Part shown: piece by piece, positions 24,767 to 33,600 of the stretch
Layout: every line of letters starts with the position of its first letter
Numbering within the stretch: the stretch's first letter is position 1
NCBI GenBank assembly: GCA_900539145.1
Contig: UQAX01000004.1
Location: forward strand, 1-64,000
Source: an uncultured Blautia sp.
Lineage (GTDB): Bacteria > Bacillota > Clostridia > Lachnospirales > Lachnospiraceae
DNA length: 64,000 nucleotides
Reading direction: 5' to 3'
Program-made: the position numbers and the translations under genes
The notes under the pieces: generated by a model
Database searches by the model: none
Seen by the model: the letters and a program-made list of their open reading frames with translations, nothing else
Told to the model about the DNA's origin: nothing

Positions 24767-24876
24767 TTGTATTCCTCCTGTGTATTGTCATTTAAACAAT
24801 CATACGATATATTTATTAGAAAGGCAATTTATTTTTTTGTTTTTTAACAAATCTAAAGAGAAGAGGAGCAGAAATT

Positions 24877-25116
24877 ATGAAGGAATACGAAATTATAAGA
24901 GAAATTATTAACCTGTGTCCGGGCAACCATACAAGAGATACTTTTATTGAGGAGGCAGAGCTTCCCGATGATGCGGATTTAGAAGCTTATGTGAGAGACA
25001 AATTTAAAAACGAAGCAGAACTGAAAATCGAGCGCATTGACAGAGAAGACGGAAGTGTGGTGTTTGATGTTATGACAGCAGCCATTCATCAAAGATATAC
25101 GTTTTCGGAATTTTAA
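24877..25116 (+). CDS. Conserved hypothetical protein
   Basis: This 79-residue acidic protein is expressed divergently from xpt, with AGAGGAGCAG as ribosome binding site. It contains CPGNHTRDTFIEEAELPDDADLEAYV and ends YTFSEF. I recognise no domain. Clear codon use, a good start and isolation between two promoters suggest a real gene. Confidence 0.6.
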   Translation: MKEYEIIREIINLCPGNHTRDTFIEEAELPDDADLEAYVRDKFKNEAELKIERIDREDGSVVFDVMTAAIHQRYTFSEF

Positions 25117-25141
25117 GGGCAGAATTAAAAAGGATTTTACA

Positions 25142-25169
25142 TTGCTTTTTTGAACAGGTTTGTTATAAT
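25142..25169 (+). promoter_or_regulatory. Promoter of the CsoR-like gene
   Basis: TTGCTT (25142-25147) and TATAAT (25164-25169) have a 16-base spacer, ahead of AAAGGAGG and the start at 25197. Confidence 0.6.
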
Positions 25170-25196
25170 GAAAGGAGTGCGAGAAAGGAGGAATTT

Positions 25197-25544
25197 ATGG
25201 ATAGTAATCATGAACATACCCATGTAATGGAAGACGGAACTGTTGTTACGCATCACCATGGACATTCTCATGGACACACCCATAGCCATGCGCATACGAA
25301 AGCAGTTCTGAACCGACTTTCCCGCGCAATCGGCCATTTAGAGTCTATTCGCCGTATGGTGGAGGATGGCAGAGATTGCAGTGAAGTTCTGATACAGCTT
25401 TCAGCAGTGAAATCAGCCATTAATAATACAGGTAAGGTTATTCTGCAGGATCATATTGAGCATTGTATTGTAGATGCCATTGAGAGCGGTGATAATCAGG
25501 CTTTAGAGGAATTAAATAAGGCGATTGACCGTTTTATGAAATAA
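25197..25544 (+). CDS. CsoR/RcnR-family metal-sensing repressor with His-rich N-terminus
   Basis: This 115-residue all-helical DNA-binding protein has a His-rich extension (residues 5-33, about 12 His) before the conserved domain. The copper-type C-H-C ligand spacing of CsoR is present: Cys in RDCSEVLIQ, His 25 residues later and Cys four residues after that (DHIEHC). The His-rich segment could add nickel or copper binding. No copper ATPase or chaperone gene is adjacent; it precedes the Mrp ATPase by 20 bases and may be cotranscribed with it. Regulated targets cannot be read from this window. Confidence 0.85.
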   Translation: MDSNHEHTHVMEDGTVVTHHHGHSHGHTHSHAHTKAVLNRLSRAIGHLESIRRMVEDGRDCSEVLIQLSAVKSAINNTGKVILQDHIEHCIVDAIESGDNQALEELNKAIDRFMK

Positions 25545-25564
25545 AGGAAGAAAGGAAAAGAGCA

Positions 25565-26407
25565 ATGAACGAAGAAAAGAAACAGTGTGACAGCAAGAGC
25601 TGTACAAAAGAAGACTGTGCCGGATGCAGCCATGCAAAAGGTGCGGGCGTACCAAAGGAAAATTTAAACACACATTCAAAAATTAAAAAAGTAATCGGTG
25701 TTGTCAGCGGAAAAGGCGGCGTAGGAAAATCTCTGGTTACTGCCTCTCTGGCAAATGAAATGGCATTTCAGGGATACCGTGTCGGCATTATGGATGCAGA
25801 TATTACAGGACCTTCTATTCCGAGAATGTACGGATTGAAAGGCTCTGCCGTAGCAGATGATAAGGGAATTTATCCAATGGAGACAGGGAATGACGTAAAA
25901 GTAATGTCTGTAAACCTTTTGCTTCCGCAGGAAGATGCGCCGGTTATCTGGAGAGGACCGATTTTAGCAAATATGGTAAAACAGTTCTGGACAGACGTTG
26001 TCTGGGGCGAGTTGGATTATCTCTTTGTGGATATGCCGCCGGGAACAGGAGATGTGCCTCTTACCGTATTCCAGTCACTTCCTATTGACGGAATTGTGAT
26101 TGTATCTTCTCCTCAGGATTTGGTACAGATGATTGTGAAAAAGGCATACAACATGGCAAAAATGATGAACGTACCTGTTTTCGGATTGGTAGAAAATTAT
26201 AGCTATGTAAAATGTCCGGACTGCGGAAAAGAAATTTATATCTTTGGAGAGAGCAAGGTAGATGCGGCAGCAGAGAAAGTCAATGTTCCGGTAATCGGTA
26301 AAATGCCGCTGGACAGAGATATTGCGTCAGCAGTAGATGCAGGACAATTTGCCGGTGTAGTGAATACATATCTTTCCGGTGCAGGCAAATATCTGCCGGA
26401 GGTTTAG
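25565..26407 (+). CDS. mrp: Mrp/NBP35-type ATP-binding Fe-S carrier protein
   Basis: This 280-residue deviant-Walker P-loop ATPase has SGKGGVGKS as Walker A, MDADITGPSIPRM, VDMPPGTGDVPLT and the dimer-interface CPDCGKE motif (CxxC) that binds a bridging Fe-S cluster. A Cys-rich N-terminus (residues 8-21) contains four cysteines and resembles the ferredoxin-like extension of NBP35. It probably delivers Fe-S clusters in the cytoplasm. Confidence 0.93.
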   Translation: MNEEKKQCDSKSCTKEDCAGCSHAKGAGVPKENLNTHSKIKKVIGVVSGKGGVGKSLVTASLANEMAFQGYRVGIMDADITGPSIPRMYGLKGSAVADDKGIYPMETGNDVKVMSVNLLLPQEDAPVIWRGPILANMVKQFWTDVVWGELDYLFVDMPPGTGDVPLTVFQSLPIDGIVIVSSPQDLVQMIVKKAYNMAKMMNVPVFGLVENYSYVKCPDCGKEIYIFGESKVDAAAEKVNVPVIGKMPLDRDIASAVDAGQFAGVVNTYLSGAGKYLPEV

Positions 26408-26461
26408 TACATTTTCATGTGATTTATAGAGAAAAAACAGTATGTTTTTGTGGAAAAATAG

Positions 26462-26491
26462 TCGGTCTTTCGTTAGGAAGACCGATTTTTT
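26462..26491 (+). terminator. Terminator after mrp
   Basis: The 8-bp perfect stem TCGGTCTT/AAGACCGA (26462-26469 with 26478-26485) is followed by six T. Confidence 0.85.
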
Positions 26492-26622
26492 GAAATTTAA
26501 GAAAAGTTGTTGTGAAATATATATAAAATTGTGATGATTTGTGTTAAAAATATGTAAAGAAGCACTGAAAAAATCGGGATAACTGGTACTACCAGAGAAA
26601 TGTCGAAAACAGGCTGGTTCTG

Positions 26623-26651
26623 TTGACAAAGGTCACTTTTAGTGCAATAAT
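26623..26651 (+). promoter_or_regulatory. Promoter of HPr-like gene
   Basis: A consensus TTGACA (26623-26628) and AATAAT (26646-26651) have a 17-base spacer and lie about 30 bases before the start codon. Confidence 0.65.
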
Positions 26652-26679
26652 ACCTAAGCACAGAAAGGGATGAATATTT

Positions 26680-26907
26680 ATGGTAGAGCGCCAAATTAAG
26701 CTTACTGCAAATGAAGATGTAAAAGAATTCGTAAATCAGGCAAGTAAATGTGATTTCGATATTGATGTTTTTTACAACAGAGTGGTAATTGACGCAAAAT
26801 CAATATTAGGAGTTTTAAGTATGGATTTGACCAAAGTCTTAACAGTAAGATGCAATGGTCATGATGAAAGATTTGACGAGTTTTTAAATAAATTTGCAGT
26901 AGCATAG
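26680..26907 (+). CDS. HPr-like protein without the phosphorylatable His
   Basis: This 75-residue protein resembles HPr of the sugar phosphotransferase system from about residue 18 on. It retains the Ser46-type regulatory motif as AKSILGVLSMDL. The region that normally carries the GIHARPA active-site His15 is absent (LTANEDVKEFVNQASK instead), so it cannot pass phosphate to EII components. It resembles Crh, the Bacillus HPr homologue with Gln at that position, and may take part in carbon catabolite control through Ser phosphorylation. It is transcribed alone, between its own promoter and terminator. Confidence 0.75.
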   Translation: MVERQIKLTANEDVKEFVNQASKCDFDIDVFYNRVVIDAKSILGVLSMDLTKVLTVRCNGHDERFDEFLNKFAVA

Positions 26908-26915
26908 GAAAAGGG

Positions 26916-26950
26916 AGCTGTCGCAGAAGTTGCGGCAGCTTTTTGTTTTT
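26916..26950 (+). terminator. Terminator after HPr-like gene
   Basis: A 10-bp stem (26916-26925 with 26931-26940, one G-U pair) with a short loop is followed by TTTTGTTTTTG. Confidence 0.85.
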
Positions 26951-26995
26951 GTTATACTGGAAATAGAAAAATTTTAGTGAAAATATGGTAGAAGC

Positions 26996-29350
26996 ATGGA
27001 AAAGGAAAGAATAAAAATTTCTGTCCGAAATCTGGTGGAATTTATTTTAAGAAGCGGAAATCTGGATAACCGGAGAACAAGCGCAGCAGACAGGGAAGCA
27101 ATGCAGAAGGGGAGCAAAATACACAGGAAAATCCAAAAGCAGATGAAAGCTTCTTATAAAGCGGAAGTTCCCTTAAAGTGGGAGGAAGAATATTCGGATT
27201 TTATTATTGAGATAGAAGGCAGAGCAGACGGAATTATTGATGACGAGGAAGATTGTGTCATTGATGAGATAAAAGGTGTATACAGAGATTTATATTTTCT
27301 GGAAGAGCCTGTGCCGGTTCATAAAGCACAGGCTATGTGTTATGCCTATTTTTATGCCAGTCAGAAAAAGCTTTCAAAAATGGAAGTGCAAATGACCTAC
27401 TGCCATCTGGAAACAGAGGAAATTAAGCGGTTTCGGGAAGAGTTTTCTTTTTCTTATTTAAAAAAGTGGTTTGAGGATTTGCTCAGTGAATACTATAAGT
27501 GGGCAAATTTTCAGTATCAGAGGAGAATAGAAAGACGCAGCTCCATGGAAGGCTTGGAGTTTCCTTATCCATACAGAAAAGGGCAAAAAGAGCTGGTATC
27601 CGGAGTATATCATACCATGCGGACAGAAAAGCAGTTGTTTATTCAGGCGCCTACGGGTATCGGAAAGACTATGGCAGCTATTTTTCCGGCAGTTCGTGCG
27701 GTGGGAGAGGGGCATGGAGATAAAATCTTTTATCTTACGGCAAAAACCATTACCAGAACTGTGGCAGAGGAAGCATTTTCTATTTTAAAAGAAAAGGGAC
27801 TGTCTTATAAAACTATCAGTATTACGGCAAAAGAGAAGCTGTGTCTGTGTGAGGAAACAGATTGTAATCCTGAGAAATGTCCTTATGCAGAGGGGCATTT
27901 TGACAGAGTAAACGCAGCGGTATTTGAGATTTTAAATGAAAAAGATACTTATTTAAGGGAAGATTTGCTGGAGCAGGCAGAGAAGCACAGAGTATGCCCT
28001 TATGAAATGTGCCTTGATATTTCTTCATGGGTAGACGCTGTTATTTGCGATTATAATTATGTATTTGACCCCAATGTATATTTGAGACGGTTTTTCGGTG
28101 ACGGCGTTAAAGGAGATTATCTGTTTTTGATTGATGAGGCTCACAATCTGGTGGAGCGAGGACGGAAGATGTACAGCGCTGTTTTATGTAAAGAGGATTT
28201 CTTAGAAACAGCCAAAATTGTGAAGGAACACAGTGCAAAGTTATATAAAATTTTGAAGAAATGCAATCGTCTGATGTTGGAATATAAGCGGGAATGTGAC
28301 GAATGTACCGTGATGGAAAATATTGCAGGACTTTCGTTACAGCTTATGAATTTATTAGGAGAGATGGAAAACTTTTTGGAAAAGGAACATGAGGAAAAGG
28401 TACAGAAGGCTGTGCTGGAATTTTCTTTTTCTGTTCGGCATTTTCTGAATATGTACGATATTGCAGATGAAAATTATGTGATTTACAGCCATTATGATGA
28501 AGAACAGCGGTTTCTCGTCACTCTTTATTGTGTCAATCCCAAAAGAAATCTTCAGGAATGCTTAAATAAAGGAAGAGGAGCGGTGTTTTTCTCAGGAACA
28601 TTTTTGCCATTGCCTTATTACCGCTCTTTGTTTAGTGAAAGACGGGATGATTATGCCATCTGTGCCAGCTCACCATTTCTTCGGGAAAATTTAAAGCTTT
28701 TGGTTGCCTGTGATGTGAGCAGTAAATATACAAGGCGCGGTGTTTCAGAATATGAGAAAATGGTAGAGTATATTTATGAGCTGGCAGCAGGAAAACAGGG
28801 GAATTATATGGTGTTTTTTCCCTCTTATCGTATGCTGGAGGACATTTACGAGATTTTCCGGAACAAGACAGAAGAGAGACAATTTGAAGTATCCTGTATT
28901 TTGCAGAGTAGCAATATGACAGAGCAAGAAAGGGAAGAATTTCTGGAAGCTTTTCAGGAAAATTCTGCAAAAACCCTGATAGGATTTTGCGTGATGGGCG
29001 GAATTTTTTCAGAAGGGATTGATTTAACAGGAGAGCGTTTGATTGGCGCTGCTATTGTGGGAACGGGGCTTCCGCAGGTGGGCTGTGAGCGGGAAATTTT
29101 AAAGAATTATTATGATGAGAAAGCGCAAAATGGCTTTGCCTACGCATACAGATACCCCGGAATGAACAAGGTATTGCAGGCGGCAGGCAGAGTCATTCGT
29201 ACAAAGGAGGACAGAGGTGTAGTGCTCCTTTTGGATGAACGTTTTCTGCAAAGAGAATATTTAGAATTATTCCCACAGGAATGGCAGGGCTATGAAAGGT
29301 GTACTGTTGGAAATGCAGGACAAAAAATCAGGGCTTTCTGGAACAGCTAA
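26996..29350 (+). CDS. XPD/DinG-type Fe-S helicase fused to PD-(D/E)XK nuclease domain
   Basis: This 784-residue protein begins with a RecB/Cas4-like nuclease region: GRADGIID followed by CVIDEIKG, giving the D...D-E-x-K pattern at about 76-94. A superfamily 2 helicase follows: Walker A QAPTGIGKT (about 218-226), cysteines for a 4Fe-4S cluster (CLC, CNPEKCP, VCPYEMC between about 282 and 341), DEAH box LIDEAHNLVE near 379, and motif VI QAAGRVIRT. Related helicases unwind 5' to 3' in repair. The nuclease fusion suggests coupled unwinding and cutting. Its stop codon overlaps that of the converging LysR gene. Confidence 0.9.
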   Translation: MEKERIKISVRNLVEFILRSGNLDNRRTSAADREAMQKGSKIHRKIQKQMKASYKAEVPLKWEEEYSDFIIEIEGRADGIIDDEEDCVIDEIKGVYRDLYFLEEPVPVHKAQAMCYAYFYASQKKLSKMEVQMTYCHLETEEIKRFREEFSFSYLKKWFEDLLSEYYKWANFQYQRRIERRSSMEGLEFPYPYRKGQKELVSGVYHTMRTEKQLFIQAPTGIGKTMAAIFPAVRAVGEGHGDKIFYLTAKTITRTVAEEAFSILKEKGLSYKTISITAKEKLCLCEETDCNPEKCPYAEGHFDRVNAAVFEILNEKDTYLREDLLEQAEKHRVCPYEMCLDISSWVDAVICDYNYVFDPNVYLRRFFGDGVKGDYLFLIDEAHNLVERGRKMYSAVLCKEDFLETAKIVKEHSAKLYKILKKCNRLMLEYKRECDECTVMENIAGLSLQLMNLLGEMENFLEKEHEEKVQKAVLEFSFSVRHFLNMYDIADENYVIYSHYDEEQRFLVTLYCVNPKRNLQECLNKGRGAVFFSGTFLPLPYYRSLFSERRDDYAICASSPFLRENLKLLVACDVSSKYTRRGVSEYEKMVEYIYELAAGKQGNYMVFFPSYRMLEDIYEIFRNKTEERQFEVSCILQSSNMTEQEREEFLEAFQENSAKTLIGFCVMGGIFSEGIDLTGERLIGAAIVGTGLPQVGCEREILKNYYDEKAQNGFAYAYRYPGMNKVLQAAGRVIRTKEDRGVVLLLDERFLQREYLELFPQEWQGYERCTVGNAGQKIRAFWNS

Positions 29351-30240
29351 ACCATAAGCTTGTCACAGTGAAGATACTCCAAAAATTTCTTTGCGGCAGG
29401 CGAGGATAGAAGCTTTGGATTATACGCAAGGACAAGCCGGCGTTTCGGAAGGGCTTCCTTTAATTTTAATGGATAAAAATCCTTTTTTTGTGATTTCAGA
29501 ACATAATCCGGAACAACGGTAATTCCCAGTCCGATACGGGCAAAATCAAGGAGCAGGTCATTGCTGGAAAGCTCTGCTTCCGGTGTCAGAGATACGCCGT
29601 TTTTAATAAAAAACTCATGGAGAAACTCACTGGTGGAGCTGGTTTTATCCAGCATTAAAATAGGATATTGGGCAAGCTGTTTCAGAGAAATAATCTGCTC
29701 CTGAAGGCTGAAAAATTTCTTTCCTGCCACAAAGACGTCTTGAAATTCCTGTATGGTACAGCACATATCTTTATTGGTAAGGTGTGGATTTGGGGCGTTG
29801 GTAACAATAAAATCCACCTTGTTGTTGTGCAATAATGAAACGCAGCCTCCGGAAGTAGAGTTGGTTACCTTAATAGGAATATTTGGAAACTCCTTATGAA
29901 AGCGTTTAAAATAAGGAAGGAGAAAATAGCGGCAGATGGTATCTGATGCTCCCAGACGCAAAGGAGCTTCAGAAGGCTGTGCGTGAGAAATCTGTCGTTC
30001 TGCATTGTAAAGAAGATTGACCGCAGGCTCTACATAACGAAGTAAAGCTTCTCCTTCCGGTGTCAGGGTGACTTTTTTCGTATTTCTTAAAAATAAGGGA
30101 TGCCCCAGCTTATTTTCTAAAGCCTTTACAGCCTGACTTACCGCAGACTGGGAGATGTAGAGCTGACGGGAAGCTTCTGAGAAATTTAAGGTAGTGGCAA
30201 CATAGTAGAAAACTTTGTATAATTCGAAACTGATATCCAT
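29347..30240 (-). CDS. LysR-family transcriptional regulator
   Basis: This 297-residue protein has an N-terminal winged helix-turn-helix (LNFSEASRQLYISQSAVSQAVKALE, about 18-43) and a LysR-type effector domain with the RLGASDTICRYFLLPYFKRF start. The co-inducer is unknown. It is divergent from purL across a 447-base gap, but no neighbouring metabolic gene clearly identifies the target. It ends within 4 bases of the helicase stop codon. Confidence 0.93.
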   Translation of the reverse strand: MDISFELYKVFYYVATTLNFSEASRQLYISQSAVSQAVKALENKLGHPLFLRNTKKVTLTPEGEALLRYVEPAVNLLYNAERQISHAQPSEAPLRLGASDTICRYFLLPYFKRFHKEFPNIPIKVTNSTSGGCVSLLHNNKVDFIVTNAPNPHLTNKDMCCTIQEFQDVFVAGKKFFSLQEQIISLKQLAQYPILMLDKTSSTSEFLHEFFIKNGVSLTPEAELSSNDLLLDFARIGLGITVVPDYVLKSQKKDFYPLKLKEALPKRRLVLAYNPKLLSSPAAKKFLEYLHCDKLMV

Positions 30241-30331
30241 GATTGTTCCTTTCTATTGAATTTCTGTATAGGGGGTGCTCAGATATTTCATCGCAAATTG
30301 CTCCATTTTTTTATTTTTCTCCGCCATTTAT

Positions 30332-30389
30332 TGATGCTTTGTACGCCAAACTCGTGCTTACGCACTCAGACACAGCTTCCAAAGCATCA
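30332..30389. repeat. Inverted repeat in the LysR-purL intergenic region
   Basis: Ten-base perfect arms TGATGCTTTG/CAAAGCATCA (30332-30341 with 30380-30389) enclose a smaller GTGC...GCAC palindrome. The rest of the 30241-30687 gap is AT-rich, with no riboswitch or credible gene recognised; short reading frames here look accidental. It may be an operator, an old repeat element or a hairpin. Confidence 0.55.
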
Positions 30390-30687
30390 TTATGCTCGAA
30401 AAATTGCAAAAATGTTCGCATCATTTGCTAAGAAATGCTGAGCTTATATATACGGAAAGTAATGGAAACGGGGAGTTAAATAATTTAAGGAGGGATAGAA
30501 AGACATAAAAAAATTAGTAGTTGTCTATATCATAAAAAAAAGTTGATGATATGTCAATAAGTATTGCTAATAAATAATATAAGTTATATTAATTTTACTA
30601 ATAAAGTGAAATGTGATAAGCTAAAAAAAGAAGTGGCACAAGAAAACTATACGAAAGCCATTGCCTTACAGGCAGAAAGGAGCCCAC

Positions 30688-33600
30688 ATGAGCAGTGTAA
30701 AACGTGTTTATGTTGAGAAGAAGCAGGACTTTGCAGTTCAGGCAAAGGAATTGAAGAGTGAGATTGAAGGTTATTTAGAAATTAAAGATGTAACTGGCGT
30801 GCGTGTGCTAATTCGCTATGATGTTGAAAACATTTCTGACGAGGTATTTGAAAAAGCATGTACCTGTGTATTTTCAGAGCCTCCGGTAGATGATTTATTT
30901 AGAGAAACTTTTGAAATGGCAGAGAATGCAAAGGCATTTTCTGTGGAATACCTTCCGGGACAGTTTGACCAGAGAGCGGACTCCGCTGTACAGTGTGTGC
31001 AGTTTTTAAAAGAGGATGAAACTCCGATTATCCGTTCTGCAACGACTTATGTAATTGAAGGTAATATTTCTGATGAAGAGCTGGAAGCAATTAAAAATCA
31101 TTGCATTAATCCGGTAGACTCCAGAGAAGCAGAAGCTGCAAAACCGGAAACACTGGTAACAAATTTTGAAGAGCCGGAAGATGTTAAGATTTTTGACGGC
31201 TTTATGGAAATGCCGGAAGCAGATTTACAGGAATTATACAATTCTTTAAATCTGGCTATGACATTTAAGGATTTCCTGCATATTCAGAATTACTATAAAA
31301 ATGAAGAAAAACGCAATCCTTCCATGACAGAAATCCGTGTTCTGGATACTTATTGGTCAGACCATTGCCGTCATACAACCTTCTCCACAGAATTAAAGAA
31401 TGTTACTTTTGGCGAAGGGGATTACAAAGAGCCAATCGAAAAAACTTATGAGAAATATCTGGAGGACCGTCAGGTACTTTACAAAGACAGAGATGATAAA
31501 TTTGTTTGTCTTATGGATTTGGCTTTAATGGCAATGAAAAAGCTGAAAGCTGAAGGAAAGTTACAGGATCAGGAGGAGTCTGACGAAATTAACGCCTGCT
31601 CCATCGTTGTTCCGGTAGATGTAGACGGCAAAGAAGAAGAATGGTTAATCAACTTTAAAAATGAAACACATAACCACCCAACAGAAATCGAGCCTTTCGG
31701 TGGCGCTGCAACCTGCCTTGGCGGTGCAATCCGTGATCCGCTTTCAGGACGTACTTATGTATATCAGGCAATGCGTGTGACAGGTGCGGCTGATCCTACT
31801 GTTTCCGTAAAAGAAACTATGAAAGGAAAACTGCCTCAGAAGAAGCTGGTTCGTGGCGCTGCTCACGGATATTCTTCTTACGGTAATCAGATTGGTCTTG
31901 CAACAGGTTATGTAAAAGAGATTTATCATCCGGACTACGTTGCAAAACGTATGGAAATCGGCGCTGTTTTAGGCGCTGCTCCAAGACGTGGCGTTATTCG
32001 TGAAAATTCTGATCCGGGCGATATCATTATCTTATTAGGCGGACGTACAGGACGTGACGGCTGCGGCGGTGCAACAGGTTCTTCTAAAGTACATACAGAA
32101 GAGTCTATTGAAACCTGCGGTGCAGAAGTACAGAAAGGTAATGCGCCTACGGAAAGAAAAATTCAGAGATTGTTCAGAAGAGAAGAAGTCAGCAAGATTA
32201 TTAAAAAATGTAATGACTTTGGTGCCGGCGGTGTTTCTGTTGCTATCGGTGAGCTGGCAGCAGGGCTGAAAATTGATTTAGATAAAGTTCCAAAGAAATA
32301 TGCAGGACTTGACGGTACAGAAATTGCTATTTCCGAGTCACAGGAGAGAATGGCAGTTGTGATTGATCCAAAAGATGTAGATAAATTCCTTGGATTTGCA
32401 AAAGAGGAAAACTTAGAGGCAATTGCGGTTGCAACAGTAACAGAAGAACCAAGACTGGTGATGAACTGGAGAGGCAAAACTATTGTAGATTTATCCAGAG
32501 CATTCCTTGATACAAACGGCGCTCATCAGGAAACAGATGTATTTGTAGAAATTCCGGGTAAAGAAGACAATGCTTTAACAAAGACAAAAGAAGTGAAAGA
32601 CGTAAAAGAAGCATGGCTTTCTACTTTAGCTGACTTAAATACCTGTTCTCAGAAGGGACTTGTGGAAATGTTTGACGGTTCTATCGGAGCAGGCAGCGTA
32701 TTTATGCCTTACGGCGGTAAATATCAGCTTACAGAAACACAGACTATGGTAGCAAAGGTTCCTGTATTAAACGGTAAAACAGAAACCGTAACCATGATGA
32801 GCTATGGATTTGATCCTTATGTATCAAGCTGGAGCCCATATCACGGAGCTGTTTATGCAGTGACAGAGTCTGTTGCAAGAATTGTGGCAGCAGGTGGTGA
32901 TTATAGTAAAATCCGTTTTACTTTCCAGGAATACTTCAGAAGAATGACAGAAGACCCACATCGCTGGAGTCAGCCATTTGCAGCGCTTTTAGGTGCTTAT
33001 GCGGCACAGCTTGGATTTGGACTTCCGTCTATCGGCGGAAAAGACTCCATGTCAGGAAGCTTCAATGAAATTGATGTACCTCCTACATTGGTATCTTTTG
33101 CAGTTGATGTGGCAAAACAGAAGGATGTTATCACACCGGAGCTGAAAAATGCCGGAAATAAATTAGTATGGCTTCGTGCACCAAAGGCTTCTTATGATTT
33201 ACCTGATTTTGAAGCTTTAAAAGAACAGTATGACAAGCTTCATGAAGACATTCAGGCAGGCAGAGTTGTTTCTGCTTATGCTTTAGACCGTCAGGGTATT
33301 GCTGCAGCAGTATCAAAGATGGCATTCGGTAACCAGATGGGTGTAAAACTTTGTGATAGCGTAGAAGAATCAGCGGTATTTGGAGCAGGCTTTGGCGATA
33401 TTATCTGTGAAGTGGCACATGATAAAGTAAATGAACTGAAAATGGATTGTGTTGTAATCGGTGAAGTAACTGATAAAGCAGCATTTGAATATAAAGATAT
33501 GGTAATTACCATGGCAGAAGCACTGGAAACATGGAAAGCACCATTGGAAAATGTATTTAAAACACGTTCCGGTTCTGAAACAGATGATGCAACACAGAAT

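Noticed and set aside
24767..24876. Possible purine riboswitch in front of xpt
   Set aside because: The leader is too short and AT-rich and lacks the conserved junction bases of guanine/adenine riboswitches.
30243..30441. Two overlapping short plus-strand frames upstream of purL
   Set aside because: No ribosome binding site, two frames share the same bases, and composition is not protein-like; the region is better read as an inverted repeat in non-coding DNA.
30450..30687. Possible riboswitch in the purL leader
   Set aside because: No conserved motif, terminator or consistent pairing was found; only AT-rich sequence and a ribosome binding site.
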